From contig JAJZUP010000006.1 in assembly GCA_021848465.1 (NCBI GenBank), positions 29,422 through 93,421 of the forward strand: a DNA stretch of 64,000 nucleotides, given 5' to 3'. Numbering within the stretch: position 1 is the stretch's first letter; every line of letters starts with the position of its first letter. The DNA is from Pseudomonadota bacterium (GTDB lineage: Bacteria; Pseudomonadota; Gammaproteobacteria; Burkholderiales; Gallionellaceae). The position numbers were made by a program, and so were the translations under genes. The notes under the pieces are model-generated. The model was given only the letters and a program-made list of their open reading frames with translations, made no database searches and was not told the DNA's origin. Of this stretch, positions 8,842-18,400 are shown piece by piece.

Positions 8842-10302
8842 CTAGCGTCGCCAGAAGCGAGGGGTAAACAGAATCAGGAAGGTGAAAATTTCCAAGCGGC
8901 CAACCAGCATGGCCAAGGTACAAACCCAAGTCTGGAAATCGGTCAGGCCGGAATAATTGCCTGCCGGACCAACCGCCCCCAGTCCCGGCCCGGCGTTGTT
9001 GATGCATGCAATGATGGCTGTGAAGGCGGAAATGAAATCGAGCCCGCTGATCAGCAGCACGAAAGTCAGTGTCGCGACCGTCATGAAATACAGGAAGATA
9101 AAACCCAATACCGCAAACACGATGTTGTTCGGCACCACGCTGCCACCTATTTTCATCGGGTTGACCGCCGCCGGATGCAACAGCTTGATGAATTCCCGCC
9201 CCGCCTGTTTGAACAGGATCAGCGTGCGCACCATCTTGATACCGCCGCCGGTCGAGCCTGAGCTTGCCGACACACAACTGAGGAACAGCATCCACATCGG
9301 GGCGAAGATCGGCCACTGGTTGAAATCGACACTGGCAAAACCGCAGTCAGTCGCCATCGAGACCAGGTTGAAGCTGGCATGCCGCAAGGCGGTCAGGAAG
9401 TCCGGATACACCCCTTTCCACCACAGGAAAAACCCGATGCCGAAACAACTGGCGATGATCACCCCCAAGGTTGCCAGCCCCTCCTTGTCCAGCCAGTACA
9501 CGCGCAAAGTACGGCCGCGCACCGCCAGAAAGTGGGTGGCAAAATTCATCGCCGCCAGCAGCATGAACACGATCAGGATGAATTCGATCAGTGGCGAATT
9601 GAAATACCCGACGCTGGCATCATGCGTCGAGAAGCCGCCCAACCCCATCGTTGCAAAGGCATGGCAGACCGCATCCAGCCAGTTCATGCCCGCCAGCTTC
9701 AGCAACAGGATGCAGACCACTGTAATCATGCAGTACACCAGCCACAAATTGCGCGCCGTTTCGGTGATGCGCGGCGTCAGTGCGCTGTCTTTCATCGGCC
9801 CCGGTGTTTCCGCCTTGAACAATTGCCGTCCGCCGATGCCCAGCAGCGGCAGGACGGCCACCGCCAGCACAATGATGCCCATGCCGCCCAGCCAATTCAG
9901 CTCATGGCGCCAAAGGTTGACAGGAGCGGCAAGGTTATCCAGACCCGACAGGATTGAAGCCCCGGTCGTCGTCAATCCGGACATGGTTTCAAAATAGGCA
10001 TCGGTGAACGACAGCCCATCTATCGTCAGCAGCAACGGCAACGTGGCAAAGGCGGGCATCGTAGTCCACATCCCGACCACCAGCAGATAGCCGTCACGAA
10101 TAGACAATTCTCCCTTGTGCCGCCGGGTCAGCAACCACATTAGCACCCCCGCCGCCATGGTCCACACCATTGCCAGCAGGAAATCCCACATCTCGGAAGC
10201 GTCGTGATAAATCCATGCCGTTGCGACCGGCAGGATGTAGGCAAAGCTGAAGACCACCAGCAGCATGCCAAGCGCGCGAATGACGGAAAAGGCGCGTTCC
10301 AT
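8842..10302 (-). CDS. trkH: Trk potassium uptake channel subunit TrkH
   Basis: 486 residues with about ten hydrophobic helices and the four selectivity-filter loops of the TrkH/KtrB family, for example MSGLTTTGASIL, MGLGGFSTHD, SASSGSTGGGIK and NNAGPGLGAVGPAGNY. It forms the inner-membrane K+ translocating pore and works with the NAD/ATP-binding regulator TrkA. The ATG directly follows the trkA stop (TGA-ATG), so the two are translationally coupled. Length is normal for the family. Confidence 0.96.
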   Translation of the reverse strand: MERAFSVIRALGMLLVVFSFAYILPVATAWIYHDASEMWDFLLAMVWTMAAGVLMWLLTRRHKGELSIRDGYLLVVGMWTTMPAFATLPLLLTIDGLSFTDAYFETMSGLTTTGASILSGLDNLAAPVNLWRHELNWLGGMGIIVLAVAVLPLLGIGGRQLFKAETPGPMKDSALTPRITETARNLWLVYCMITVVCILLLKLAGMNWLDAVCHAFATMGLGGFSTHDASVGYFNSPLIEFILIVFMLLAAMNFATHFLAVRGRTLRVYWLDKEGLATLGVIIASCFGIGFFLWWKGVYPDFLTALRHASFNLVSMATDCGFASVDFNQWPIFAPMWMLFLSCVSASSGSTGGGIKMVRTLILFKQAGREFIKLLHPAAVNPMKIGGSVVPNNIVFAVLGFIFLYFMTVATLTFVLLISGLDFISAFTAIIACINNAGPGLGAVGPAGNYSGLTDFQTWVCTLAMLVGRLEIFTFLILFTPRFWRR

Positions 10303-11676
10303 TCAGAAGAACCCGATGTCCACCTGGAACAGTTTCTCAACCTTGCGGATCATCTGCTTGTTGATCACGAACACGATCACATGATCCTCCGGCTCGATCA
10401 GGCGATCATGGTGCCCCATGATGACTTCGCCATTGCGCAGGATGGCGCCGATCGTCGCGCCTTTGGGCAGGTCGATTTCGTCAATGCGCCGCCCCACTAC
10501 GCGCGACGAGCGATGATCGCCGTGGGCGATCAGCTCGAGCACTTCCGCCGCACCGCGCCGCAAGGAATGCACGGCCGCGACATCTCCGCGCCGCACATAG
10601 GCCAGCAACGAGCCAATCGTCACGTGCGCCGGCGACAGCGCAATGTCGATCTTGCCGCCCTGCACCAGCCCGACGTAGGCGCTGCGGTTAATCAGCGCAA
10701 TCACCTTGCGCGCGCCGGAGCGCTTGGCCAACAAGGCCGACATGATGTTGTTCTCATCGTCGTTGGTCAGTGCGCAAAATACATCGACTTCACCGACATG
10801 CTCGGACTCGAGCAGGTTCTCATCCGTGCCATCGCCTTGCAGCACCAGCCCACTGCGCAAATCCTCGGCCAGCGTCTCGCAGGCTTTCTTGCTGTACTCG
10901 ATGATCTTGACCTGAAAGTCATCCTCCAGCGCCAGGGCGAGACGCCGCCCGATATTGCCGCCCCCCACGATCATCACGCGCCGGGCCGGCTTGTCCATGC
11001 GCCGCAACTCTTTCAGGACATGGCGGATATTTTCGGTCGCGGCGATGAAGAATACCTCGTCGCCATCCTCGATCACCGTATTACCCTCCGGGATGATGGG
11101 CCGGTCATGACGGAAAATCGCGGCCACCCGCGTGTCGATGTGCGGCATATTGGCACGCAAGTATTTCAGCTCGCGCCCCACCAGCGGGCCGCCCTCGAAT
11201 GCGCGCACCCCGACCAGCGACACCTTGCCGTCGGCAAATTCCAGCACCTGCAATGCCTCGGGAAACTCAACCAGTTTGCTGATGTAGTCGGTCAGTATCT
11301 GCTCCGGGCAAATCGAAAAATCGACGCAGAAATTGTCGCGGGAAAATATTTCCGGGTTGTCCAGATAATCGGATGAGCGGATACGCGCAATCCGCGTCGG
11401 CGTATTGAACAGGCTGGCGGCCAGCTTGCATGCCACCATGTTGACCTCATCGCTCTGCGTCACCGCCAGCAACATGTCGGCATCGGCGATCCCAGCCTGG
11501 CGCAGCACGCTGGGATGGGACGCGTTGCCCACCAGCGTGCGCAAATCCAGGCGATTCTGCAGCGCGGCCAGTTTCGCGGCATCCGTATCCACGACGGTAA
11601 TATCGTTTGCCTCGCTGACCAGGCTTTCCGCCACCGTCGAACCGACCTGCCCTGCCCCCAAGATCAGTATCTTCAC
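10303..11676 (-). CDS. trkA: Trk potassium uptake regulatory protein TrkA
   Basis: 457 residues from a GTG start (VKILILGAGQVGST) that has a strong AAGGGGA ribosome site; an open extension upstream to 11757 lies inside the previous gene and is not used here. Two Rossmann RCK-N modules are seen: GAGQVGSTVAESL at the start and VGGGNIGRRLALALE at about residue 235. Each is followed by a TrkA-C domain. The family gates TrkH in response to nucleotides. It is the third gene of a minus-strand run (thioredoxin-like, IMPase, trkA, trkH) with 19 bp to the IMPase stop. Length matches E. coli TrkA. Confidence 0.96.
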   Translation of the reverse strand: MKILILGAGQVGSTVAESLVSEANDITVVDTDAAKLAALQNRLDLRTLVGNASHPSVLRQAGIADADMLLAVTQSDEVNMVACKLAASLFNTPTRIARIRSSDYLDNPEIFSRDNFCVDFSICPEQILTDYISKLVEFPEALQVLEFADGKVSLVGVRAFEGGPLVGRELKYLRANMPHIDTRVAAIFRHDRPIIPEGNTVIEDGDEVFFIAATENIRHVLKELRRMDKPARRVMIVGGGNIGRRLALALEDDFQVKIIEYSKKACETLAEDLRSGLVLQGDGTDENLLESEHVGEVDVFCALTNDDENNIMSALLAKRSGARKVIALINRSAYVGLVQGGKIDIALSPAHVTIGSLLAYVRRGDVAAVHSLRRGAAEVLELIAHGDHRSSRVVGRRIDEIDLPKGATIGAILRNGEVIMGHHDRLIEPEDHVIVFVINKQMIRKVEKLFQVDIGFF

Positions 11677-11695
11677 ATCGTCCCCTTGCGAATGC

Positions 11696-12505
11696 CTATT
11701 GCTCGGCCCGCAGCCAGTTTTTCCATTGCAGGAACAAATCCGGATCCAGTGCTGCAATCACCGAACGATGCCAGATGTCCGCCGTATTGAAATCATCGTG
11801 CTCCAGGCTGCAAGCACTCCCGCCCGCCTCCTGCAACACCAGCGACCCCGCTGCATAATCCCAGAATTTCTGCCCGCCGTGCAGGTACACATCGTAGCGG
11901 CCTGCAGCGGTATAACACCAGTCCAGCGTGCTTGCGCCGAAATTGCGCTGAGATGAATACGGCGGGCGAGTGACCAGCTTGCTTGCCAGTTCCTTGCCCA
12001 GGCGCTTCATATCCACCATCGCCAGCGCATCCGCCAATTGTTTGCTCGGCTGACGCGCAAGCAGCTTGGTCCCGTTCAGGAATGCGCCGCGCCCGGCTTC
12101 CGCCGCAAAAGTTTCTTTCGCCACCGGGTCATACACCACGCCGAGCACGCTGCGTCCCTCGCGGATCAGCGCCACGGACACCCCGAAGTACGGCAAGCCG
12201 TGCACAAAATTCGTCGTGCCATCCAGCGGGTCGATGCACCACACCCCCTGGGCACCATCCGCCCAGTGCGCCACCTGCTCCTGCTCGGACATTTCCTCGC
12301 CCACCACCGGCACATTCTGGATCGCCTGCAGCTTGCGCGTCAGCGCCTCCTGGGCTGCCAGGTCGGCATCCGTGCACAGGCTGCCGTCATCCTTGTGCTT
12401 GAGCGCCACCTTCATGTAGCGCGGCATGATTTCTTCCGCGGCAACCAGTTTTACTGCGGCGATCACCGCCTTCAACATTGCGCTCTGGCCACTGCCCCGC
12501 GTCAT
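11696..12505 (-). CDS. Inositol-monophosphatase family phosphatase
   Basis: 269 residues. The metal-binding signatures of the IMPase/SuhB/CysQ superfamily are present: VVGEE (residues ~70), IDPLDGTTNF (~92-101) and the C-terminal KFWDYAAGSLVLQEAGG. The family dephosphorylates inositol phosphates or 3'-phosphoadenosine nucleotides with Mg2+; the exact substrate cannot be told from sequence. The start ATG overlaps the stop of the preceding thioredoxin-like gene (ATGA), so translation is coupled. Lying just before trkAH, a CysQ-like role in salt tolerance is possible but only inference. Confidence 0.88.
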   Translation of the reverse strand: MTRGSGQSAMLKAVIAAVKLVAAEEIMPRYMKVALKHKDDGSLCTDADLAAQEALTRKLQAIQNVPVVGEEMSEQEQVAHWADGAQGVWCIDPLDGTTNFVHGLPYFGVSVALIREGRSVLGVVYDPVAKETFAAEAGRGAFLNGTKLLARQPSKQLADALAMVDMKRLGKELASKLVTRPPYSSQRNFGASTLDWCYTAAGRYDVYLHGGQKFWDYAAGSLVLQEAGGSACSLEHDDFNTADIWHRSVIAALDPDLFLQWKNWLRAEQ

Positions 12506-13059
12506 GCTTGCTCTTTCCACTTGATCGAGCAGCCCATGCTGGCGATCTGCTCACGCGGCCCTTGCCCGGTACGGGCCACCTGCACCATCGCGTCAAACAG
12601 GTCGCGCTGCGCATCCGGCACCGCCTCCTTGCGCGAAGCATCCAGCCGCCCGCGGTACTGCAATTCAAGATTCGCGTTGAACCCGAAGAAATCGGGCGTA
12701 CATACCGCGCCATAATCCTTTGCCACCTGCTGCGTCTCATCCCACACATAGGGGAACGGATAGGCAAACTCCTGCGCCACCCGCTTCATATTCTCGAAAG
12801 AATCTTCGGCGTATTCGGCGGGATCATTGGACATGATGGCAATACTGTTGATCCCGTGCTGCTGCAATTCGCGCACATCGCGGATGATGCGATCGCGGAT
12901 CGATTTCACATAGGGACAATGGTTGCAGATGAACATCACCAGCAAGCCGTTCGGACCGCATGCGCTCTCCAGCGTATGCCGCTTGCCGTCCACTCCCGGC
13001 AAATCGAAGGGGCGGGCTTTCCAACCAAATTCGCACAACGGCGGTTGCAAACTCACCAT
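12502..13059 (-). CDS. Thioredoxin-like (AhpC/TSA-type) protein with CNHCPYV motif
   Basis: 185 residues from ATG 13059 with AGGAG 8 nt upstream. A thioredoxin fold is indicated by LLVMFICNHCPYVKSI, where the CxxC-type pair Cys-Asn-His-Cys sits at the helix start. The cis-Pro region reads VCTPDFFGF. The C-terminus IASMGCSIKWK is a conserved hallmark of this redoxin-like family. No signal peptide, so a cytoplasmic thiol reductase or peroxiredoxin-like role is likely. It is the first gene of the unit with IMPase and trkAH. Confidence 0.85.
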   Translation of the reverse strand: MVSLQPPLCEFGWKARPFDLPGVDGKRHTLESACGPNGLLVMFICNHCPYVKSIRDRIIRDVRELQQHGINSIAIMSNDPAEYAEDSFENMKRVAQEFAYPFPYVWDETQQVAKDYGAVCTPDFFGFNANLELQYRGRLDASRKEAVPDAQRDLFDAMVQVARTGQGPREQIASMGCSIKWKEQA

Positions 13060-13133
13060 CGAAACACTCCTGAACACAAATCACTCACAAGCCGTTATAT
13101 TATCACGCCTGCATATCCACCCAGAATCCAGCC

Positions 13134-13871
13134 ATGTCTGCCCCACGTTTCTATTGCCCGCCCCCGCTCCCTTCCGGCAAGAGTTTTGAGCTGCCGGCCT
13201 CCGCCGCGCACCACGCCAGCCGCGTGCTGCGGTTACGCACCGGCGACCCGGTGCAAGTCTTTGACGGAACGGGGAACGCGCTGGACGCCACCATCAACGA
13301 AATCGGGGCAAAACGGGTTGTCCTCGGCAATCTGCAAACTTGCTGGGCCCAGCCGGAAACCGGCTTGCGCATCGTCCTGGCCCAGGCCTTGTGCAGCAGC
13401 GAAAAAATGGACTGGATCGTACAAAAAGCCACCGAGCTGGGCGTCAGCGAGATTGTCCCGGTACAAAGCCAGCGCAGCGTCGCCAAGCTCACCGGCAGTC
13501 GCGCTGACAAACGCGCCGAACATTGGCGCAGCGTCGCGATCTCTGCTTGCGAGCAATGCGGCCGCAACGACCTTCCGGAAATACACCCGCCGCAGCCGCT
13601 CGATGCCTGGCTGGCGGCCATGCGCACCAGCAAACTGGGAAAATTCATCCTGCTGCCGGGCGGCGCCGCACAATTGCACAGCCATAAAAAACCGGAAGCC
13701 GGCGTCGCGTTGCTGATCGGCCCGGAAGGTGGCTTCACCCCGGACGAATCGAATGTCGCCCAGCAAATGGGCTTTGCCCCCATCCTGCTGGGACCGCGCA
13801 TCTTGCGCACGGAAACGGCCGCCATCGCCGGTATCAGCGCGCTGCAAACCCTGTGGGGCGATTTCCGTTAA
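13134..13871 (+). CDS. rsmE: 16S rRNA (uracil(1498)-N3)-methyltransferase
   Basis: 245 residues. An N-terminal PUA-like region (HHASRVLRLRTGDPVQVFDG) is followed by a SPOUT methyltransferase domain with QKATELGVSEIVP, SACEQCGRNDLP, LLIGPEGGFTPDE and LGPRILRTETA, the RsmE signatures for the SAM-binding trefoil knot. It methylates U1498 of 16S rRNA. Divergent from the thioredoxin-like gene, with 74 bp between the two start codons. Length is normal. Confidence 0.96.
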   Translation: MSAPRFYCPPPLPSGKSFELPASAAHHASRVLRLRTGDPVQVFDGTGNALDATINEIGAKRVVLGNLQTCWAQPETGLRIVLAQALCSSEKMDWIVQKATELGVSEIVPVQSQRSVAKLTGSRADKRAEHWRSVAISACEQCGRNDLPEIHPPQPLDAWLAAMRTSKLGKFILLPGGAAQLHSHKKPEAGVALLIGPEGGFTPDESNVAQQMGFAPILLGPRILRTETAAIAGISALQTLWGDFR

Positions 13872-14015
13872 TCTTCGCAAAGCGGCTCCTGCCTTAAAGG
13901 CTGGCGGTGTGCGTAGTGCTCATTCGCGAATCCCCGTAAAGGGGACGCCGGAGGGTTCCCGCTGCTGCGCAGCGACCCTTCCGCAGTGCATTCGCTCCTA
14001 CAGGGAAGCGTTTTT

Positions 14016-14076
14016 GTGGGAGCGGTTTCAACCGCGAAGGGTTTTAGTGCGCTTTCGCGGCTAAAGCCGCTCCCAC
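14016..14076. repeat. REP/REPIN-like inverted repeat
   Basis: Two 23-bp arms in inverted orientation (14016-14038 beginning GTGGGAGCGG, and 14054-14076 ending CCGCTCCCAC) differ at only a few positions and enclose a 15-bp loop. This is the typical GTGGGAGCGGC...GCCGCGAA type of bacterial REP sequence. It occupies the rsmE to 14086 gap between convergent genes, where such elements usually lie. The rest of this 214-bp gap also contains short palindromic pieces but no gene. Confidence 0.8.
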
Positions 14077-14085
14077 GACGCTGTC

Positions 14086-14541
14086 CTACTCGCGATTGCA
14101 GGCAATCCTCCACATGGCTGCCATGCCGGTATCCAACTGGACATCTTCCCAGGCATACGTCTCCGACTGCGTAAACAACGGCTCGCCCTGCCCCATATGT
14201 CCGTCATACAGGGCGGTGTATAACAGGCGCACGCGACCGATGTTGCAATCATATTCTTCCAGGGTCTTCTTCGAGGTATAGACAAATTCGCCATTGATCT
14301 GGCTGATCTTGTAATCGGTCATGCGCCACATCCGGGTGCGCTGACGGCCGGATTTACGCACGGTGCCGGTATTGGCGTAATACACAATCTGCGCGCTGCG
14401 GTACGCCTCCACCCAGTTGTCCCGGTCAGAGGGCGCTTCGCGCACCCCGCTGCTACCGAGCCGGACGCCGGAATCCGTGGGCTGGATGTTGAACAGTGCC
14501 GCCACCACCAATGCCGCCACCAACAGTGTTTCAATAAACAT
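14086..14541 (-). CDS. Surface-adhesin protein E-like protein
   Basis: 151 residues from ATG 14541. An N-terminal hydrophobic stretch (MFIETLLVAALVVAALF) could be a signal or anchor. The body has the pattern of the surface-adhesin protein E/CNP1-like family: NWVEAYRSAQIVYYA, RMWRMTDYK, YDCNIGRVRLL, then W-x-D and a final WRIACNRE, with two Cys likely forming a disulfide. Such proteins are small envelope-exposed proteins in many betaproteobacteria; the real function here is unknown. Convergent with rsmE and divergent from the YfaZ-like gene. Confidence 0.65.
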   Translation of the reverse strand: MFIETLLVAALVVAALFNIQPTDSGVRLGSSGVREAPSDRDNWVEAYRSAQIVYYANTGTVRKSGRQRTRMWRMTDYKISQINGEFVYTSKKTLEEYDCNIGRVRLLYTALYDGHMGQGEPLFTQSETYAWEDVQLDTGMAAMWRIACNRE

Positions 14542-14670
14542 GCTCGCCTCGCTGGGATGCATCACCCCGGAAATTGCCGCCGCTGATTGTATCTGCCCGC
14601 CCGCCCCAGTATGATGCGGCCCGATACACAATACCCGCGTTCAACCAGTCACCCTATCCCGGAGCTTTTC

Positions 14671-15270
14671 ATGAAACCGCTCAGTTCCTGCGCCGCCTTG
14701 CTGCTGATTGTCAGCCTGCAGGCCCATGCTGACTCCTTCGATGTCAACATGAACAACACCTCCGCACAATTCAAGGCAGGCATCTCGGCAAGCGGCCTGG
14801 GCGATGGCAATGCGGAAATCCAGGGGCGCCTGCTCTACAACGACAGTGGGGACCAGCTTATTGACGTCGGCCCGGTGGTACAGGGACCAGGTGGTGGAGG
14901 CGGCGGTGGAGAGGATGGGGGTGGCGCAGCAGGCAAGATTGCAGGTGGGGGCCTGCGCTTCCTGGTCGCCAATTCGCACCAGCCCGGCACCACCTACACA
15001 CTGATGTGCCTGTGCCTGGGAGCTGAATTCGGTTTCGCCCTGCCCACCTCGGTACCGCTGGCCGTCATCGCCGACTATGCTGCCGCCCCGAAAATACTCG
15101 CGTTTGCCGATGCCGAGCGCTACAACCAGTATGGTATCCGCCTGGAATTCGGCGCCTCACAGAATGCCAAGATTTATTTTGGCTATCGCGAAGTCGGCTT
15201 CGGCGTCAAAAACTTCGGCAGCATCATCCTCGACAAAGGATCGCATGTCGGCCTGGCGGTAGCATTCTGA
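14671..15270 (+). CDS. YfaZ-like outer-membrane protein with glycine-rich insertion
   Basis: 199 residues from ATG 14671, GGAG 6 nt upstream. A signal peptide (MKPLSSCAALLLIVSLQAHA) precedes DSFDVNMNNTSAQFK and a beta-rich body ending YFGYREVGFGVKNFG and HVGLAVAF, with the terminal Phe typical of outer-membrane barrels and the YfaZ family. Residues ~71-90 are a glycine-rich low-complexity stretch (QGPGGGGGGGEDGGG) that is not typical of YfaZ. Both flanks keep the family pattern in one frame, so it looks like an in-frame loop expansion rather than a break. Function unknown. Confidence 0.7.
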   Translation: MKPLSSCAALLLIVSLQAHADSFDVNMNNTSAQFKAGISASGLGDGNAEIQGRLLYNDSGDQLIDVGPVVQGPGGGGGGGEDGGGAAGKIAGGGLRFLVANSHQPGTTYTLMCLCLGAEFGFALPTSVPLAVIADYAAAPKILAFADAERYNQYGIRLEFGASQNAKIYFGYREVGFGVKNFGSIILDKGSHVGLAVAF

Positions 15271-15291
15271 CCCCAGCGCAGCAATACCGGC

Positions 15292-15405
15292 TTAATCGCT
15301 GAATAACGCCGCCACCATGTTATTGCTTATGCGCTCATCAAGCGCATAAGCCGGATTCAACAACACCGCAGCAGCCAGGCAAGCAACCAGAACGATCTTT
15401 TCCAT
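15292..15405 (-). CDS. Small secreted peptide (37 aa), hypothetical
   Basis: 37 codons starting MEKIVLVACLAAAVLL, a clear Sec signal with a likely cut after AYA, leaving only about 17 residues. A very good ribosome site (AAGGGGGAAA) precedes the ATG. It lies 88 bp after the cusA stop on the same strand and may be the last gene of the cus unit. Too short for homology by eye; the mature part has no Cys, Met or His cluster, so metal binding is not suggested. Confidence 0.45.
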   Translation of the reverse strand: MEKIVLVACLAAAVLLNPAYALDERISNNMVAALFSD

Positions 15406-15493
15406 GATGTTTCCCCCTTGTAACAACCAACATGGGGCAAGTCTAGCGCCACATCCCGCTTGGCAAGACCGCAAACAACCGTCGTTTTCCGGG

Positions 15494-18400
15494 CTAATTC
15501 CCCGAACCAGCGCTCTCGGCCGCGCGTCCCTTGACCAGCACATACAGCACCGGAATCACCAGCAGCGTCAGCACGGTTGAGGTCAACATCCCTCCTACCA
15601 TCGGCGCGGCAATCCGGCGCATCACCTCCGATCCGGTGCCATTGCTCCACAGGATCGGCAGCAGGCCGGCGATGATTGCCGCCACGGTCATCATCTTGGG
15701 CCGCACCCGCTCGACTGCGCCCTGCATGACAGCGGCATACAAATCGGCCAGCGCCAGCGGGCGCCCTTCCGCGCGGCAGCGTTCCTGCTGCGCCGCCCAG
15801 GCATGCTCCAGGTAAACCAGCATCACCACCCCGGTCTCGGCCGCCACCCCGGCCAGCGCAATGAACCCGACCGCCACTGCCACACTCAGGTTGTAGCCCA
15901 GCAGCCACAGCAGCCACACACCCCCGACCAGGGCGAATGGCACCGACAGCATCACGATCAGGCTTTCGGCAACCTTGCGGAAATGCAGGTACAGCAGCAG
16001 GAAAATCAACGCCAGCGTCACTGGCACCACGACCCGCAGCTTGGCTGCCGCGCGCTGCATGTATTCATACTGCCCGCTCCAGGTTGCATAGTATCCGGCC
16101 GGAAACCTCACCTGCGCGCGCACGGCCTGCTGCGCGCGCGCAACAAAACCACCGATGTCGGAATCGCGCGTATCCACGTACACATAGGCCGAGAGCAGCG
16201 CGTTTTCGGTGCGGATACTGGGAGCACCACGCACCACTTCAACGCGAGCAAGCTGCCCGAGCGGCACCATCGCCCCTTCGGTAGTCGGCACCAGCACCTG
16301 GGTTGCGATGGCCTGCGGCGAATCGCGCAATTCGCGTGGGTAACGCACATTCACCCCATAGCGCTCCTGACCGAGCACCATGGTGGTCACACGCTCCCCG
16401 CCCAGCGCGGTTGCCACCACATCCTGCAAGGCACCCACATCCAGCCCGTATCGCGCCAGCGCCGACCGCTCCGGATTGATATCCAGGTAATAGCCGCCGG
16501 TCAGGCGTTCCGCATAGACACTGGACGTGCCCGGCACCTGCCGCACCACGCCTTCGATTTCCTGCGCCAGACGGGTCAACTCGTCGAGATTCTTGCCGAA
16601 CACCTTGATGCCCACCGGCGTGCGGATGCCGGTTGACAGCATGTCGATGCGCGCCTTGATCGGCATCGTCCACGAGTTCGCCACGCCGGGAAACTGCAAG
16701 GCTTTGTCCATCTCCGCCACCAGCTTGTCGAGGGTCATGCCGGGACGCCAGGCATCCTGCGGCTTCAGGTTGATAACCGTCTCGAACATTTCCAGCGGCG
16801 CCGGGTCGGTCGCGGTTTGCGCGCGTCCCGCCTTGCCATAGACCGATGCCACCTCCGGAAAGGATTTGATGATGCGATCCTGGGTCTGCAGCAATTCGGC
16901 CGCTTTGGTGACCGACATGCCGGGCAGCGAGGCCGGCATGTACAGCAGCGTGCCCTCGTTCAAGGGTGGCATGAATTCGCTGCCCAGACGGCTCCAGGGA
17001 TACAGCGTAGCCAGCATCAGCAACACCGCACCAACCACTACGCCCCACTGCCGCTGCAAAGCCCATTGCAGCAGCGGCCGGTATCCCTTGATCAGCCAGC
17101 GGTTCAGCGGGTTGTCGGCTTCCGCGCGTACGCGACCGCGGATGAACAGCACCATCAGCACCGGCACCAGCGTCACCGACAGGATGGCCGCCGAAGCCAT
17201 GGCGAAAGTTTTCGTGAAGGCCAGCGGCGAGAACAACCGCCCTTCCTGCGCCTCCAGCGTGAACACCGGCAGGAACGACACCGTGATCACCAGCAGCGAG
17301 AAAAACAGCGCCGGCCCCACCTCCTTGCCCGCCGCCAGGATCACCTCCACGCGCGATGCGGCGGAACCGCTGCGCTCCAGATGCTTGTGCGCGTTTTCCA
17401 CCATCACGATGGCGGCATCGACCATTGCGCCCATCGCGATCGCGATGCCGCCCAGGCTCATGATGTTGGAGTTCAGGCCCAGCATCCGCATCGCGATGAA
17501 ACTCATCAGGATACCCACCGGCAGCATCACGATAGCCACCAGCGCGCTGCGCGCATGCATCAGGAACACCAGGCAGACCAGCGCAACGATCAGGCTTTCT
17601 TCAAGCAGGGTGCGCTTCAACGTGGCAATCGCATGCTGGATCAATTCGCTGCGGTCATACACCGCCTGCACGGTAACGCCGGACGGCAGGCCGGGTGCCA
17701 ACTCGGCCAGCTTGGCCTTGATGTTGGCGATCACCTCCAGCGCATTGTTTCCGTAGCGCGCCATGGCGATTCCGCCGGCCACCTCGCCCGTGCCATCCAG
17801 GTCGGCGAGTCCGCGCCGCTCATCGGGTACCAGCTCCACCCGCGCCACGTCGCGCAACAACACCGGCACCCCCTTGTTGCTTTTCAGCACCAGTTGCTCA
17901 AGGTCGGCAGTACTGCGCAAATAGCCGTGGCCGCGCACCATGTATTCGGTTTCGGCCATTTCCACCAGGCGGCCGCCGACATCGCGATTGCTGTCGCGGA
18001 TGGCCTGCGTCACCCGCTCCAGCGGAATGCCATAGGCTTGCAGGCGGCGCGGATCGACCGTCACCTGGTACTGCTGGACAAAGCCGCCGATGCTGGCCAC
18101 TTCGGCCACCCCTTGCGCCTTGTTGAGCTGGTAACGCACATACCAGTCCTGCAAGGTGCGCAATTCGGCCAGGGTTCGCTGCGCACCTTGCAGGACGTAC
18201 TGGTACACCCAGCCCACCCCGGTGGCATCCGGCCCCAGCGCCGGCGTAACACCACGCGGCAAAGTGCTCGCCGCCGCATTCAGGTATTCCAGCACGCGTG
18301 AACGCGCCCAGTAAATATCGGTGCCGTCCTCGAAGATCACGTAGACGAACGAACTGCCGAAAAACGAGAACCCGCGCACCACCTTCGATTTCGGCACGGC

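Noticed and set aside
14804..15004. Frameshift in the YfaZ-like gene around the glycine tract
   Set aside because: Family-like sequence continues in the same frame on both sides, so an in-frame insertion is simpler.
16817..18301. Long plus-strand frames opposite cusA (and 18727-20034 opposite cusB/cusC)
   Set aside because: Shadow frames from high G+C third positions; composition rich in His, Arg and Gln with no motifs.
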